64,000 nucleotides of DNA, from contig CM055199.1 of assembly GCA_029224185.1 (NCBI GenBank), positions 15,196,767-15,260,766 on the forward strand, given 5' to 3'. This DNA is from Karalla daura. Taxonomy: Eukaryota; Chordata; Actinopteri; Chaetodontiformes; Leiognathidae. Position numbers and translations under genes: made by a program. The notes beneath the pieces were generated by a model. That model was not told the DNA's origin, ran no database searches, and saw only the letters and a program-made list of their open reading frames with translations. Position 1 is the first letter of the stretch; the number at the start of each line of letters is the position of its first letter. Below are positions 63,501 to 64,000 of the stretch, one piece after another.

Positions 63501-64000
63501 TTCTGCAGTGCCGGCTCAATTGACTTTGGCTTTTGTGAGATTGTTGTATTTGTTGCGGGCTGTCACATATGAAGGAGGCCAGTTAAAGCTGTACACAGGC
63601 GGCGGCGGAGCAGATCTGAGAGGCAGAGAGCTCGCTTCAGGCCACCAGGCACATCCGAGTCCCTGTGGTCTGCTCCACAGTGTCAGCTCTGCCTCTGCCA
63701 GCAGTCCCCTCCACAAACAACTGCTATTTATATCAGCAGGCTGCCGCTGGGCTTTTTAGCCCTAAACTCCGGCTCCTGACCGGGCCTGCACATGTGTGTT
63801 TGCGCGCCTGTGTTTGCCGCTTATGTATGTCAAAGCAATTACGTGCAATTGAAACTACGATTAATAATTCAGCAGGGAAGTCGGAGGCAAGCTGACAACA
63901 TTTGACCGATGACTCCCGCGGTCACTCGCATGCGTGAGAGGCAAACGCTCACAAAAAAACACTTCATGGAAACGTGCTCGGGTGGAAACAGTCACTCACA
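57557..64000 (+). other. meis2: meis2 intron 9, remainder of window
   Basis: No exon is recognised. Repeats include CA at 57894-57931, (GA)n at 58136-58162, CA at 58337-58352, TG at 59537-59556, (CA)14 at 60033-60060, poly-T at 60296-60315 and GA at 61843-61894. TG-rich sequence lies at 62051-62100 and 62175-62216. Unique AT-rich stretches lie at 59640-59960, 62380-62700 and 63260-63540. The sequence that would complete the homeodomain (Phe-Ile-Asn-Ala-Arg-Arg-Arg) was looked for after every AG-G and not found, so exon 10 lies beyond 64000. Confidence 0.6.
60033..60060 (+). repeat. (CA)14 microsatellite
   Basis: Fourteen uninterrupted CA units in intron 9. Confidence 0.97.

Overview
This window is a slice of a vertebrate gene body, almost certainly from a ray-finned (teleost) fish. 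Eight short coding exons on the + strand, each bounded by AG/GT splice sites and joining in frame, encode about 320 residues of a MEIS-family TALE homeodomain transcription factor. The exon 6-8 linker carries residues I associate with MEIS2 rather than MEIS1 ([36 protein letters not shown]), so I call the gene meis2. Whether it is the a or b teleost duplicate cannot be told from here. The fish assignment rests on tRNA-derived SINEs of the common teleost type, a 'TCAGAATCAG...TTGCCAAGTA' teleost interspersed repeat, very dense CA/TG and GA/CT microsatellites, and introns of moderate size.

Layout: 1-140 is the end of intron 1; the exon carrying the start codon (expected to encode MAQR) lies upstream. 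Exons 2 to 6 are packed into 141-3224 and encode the N-terminal region and the two-part MEIS/PBX-interaction domain. Intron 6 (3225-12254, 9.0 kb) leads to exon 7 (12255-12369, Ser/Gly-rich linker). Intron 7 (12370-33194, 20.8 kb) leads to exon 8 (33195-33340, acidic stretch plus first part of the homeodomain). Intron 8 (33341-54660, 21.3 kb) leads to exon 9 (54661-54737, TALE loop, helix 2 and start of helix 3). The window ends inside intron 9. The exon encoding the rest of helix 3 (FINARRR) and the C-terminus are not in the window.

No other protein gene, tRNA gene, rRNA, CRISPR array or viral element is supported. The remaining roughly 98.6% of the sequence is intron: microsatellites, two recognisable SINEs, and long unique AT-rich stretches that look like the conserved noncoding enhancers known to crowd MEIS loci, although conservation cannot be tested from one sequence. 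The most interesting candidate is an internal promoter and alternative first exon in intron 6. A TATA-like ATAAAAGG at 10440 sits in a CpG-dense patch and is followed by an ATG-free leader. The leader ends in an ATG that abuts a GT dinucleotide in exactly the phase needed to splice to exon 7. If real, it would give a homeodomain-only MEIS2 without the PBX-binding half. Other points are a (UG)n tract before the exon 3 acceptor together with a poor exon 3 donor, a perfect DR1 nuclear-receptor element, helically phased ATTGAT repeats, MEIS/PBX/HOX-like sites, and several strong G-quadruplex motifs.
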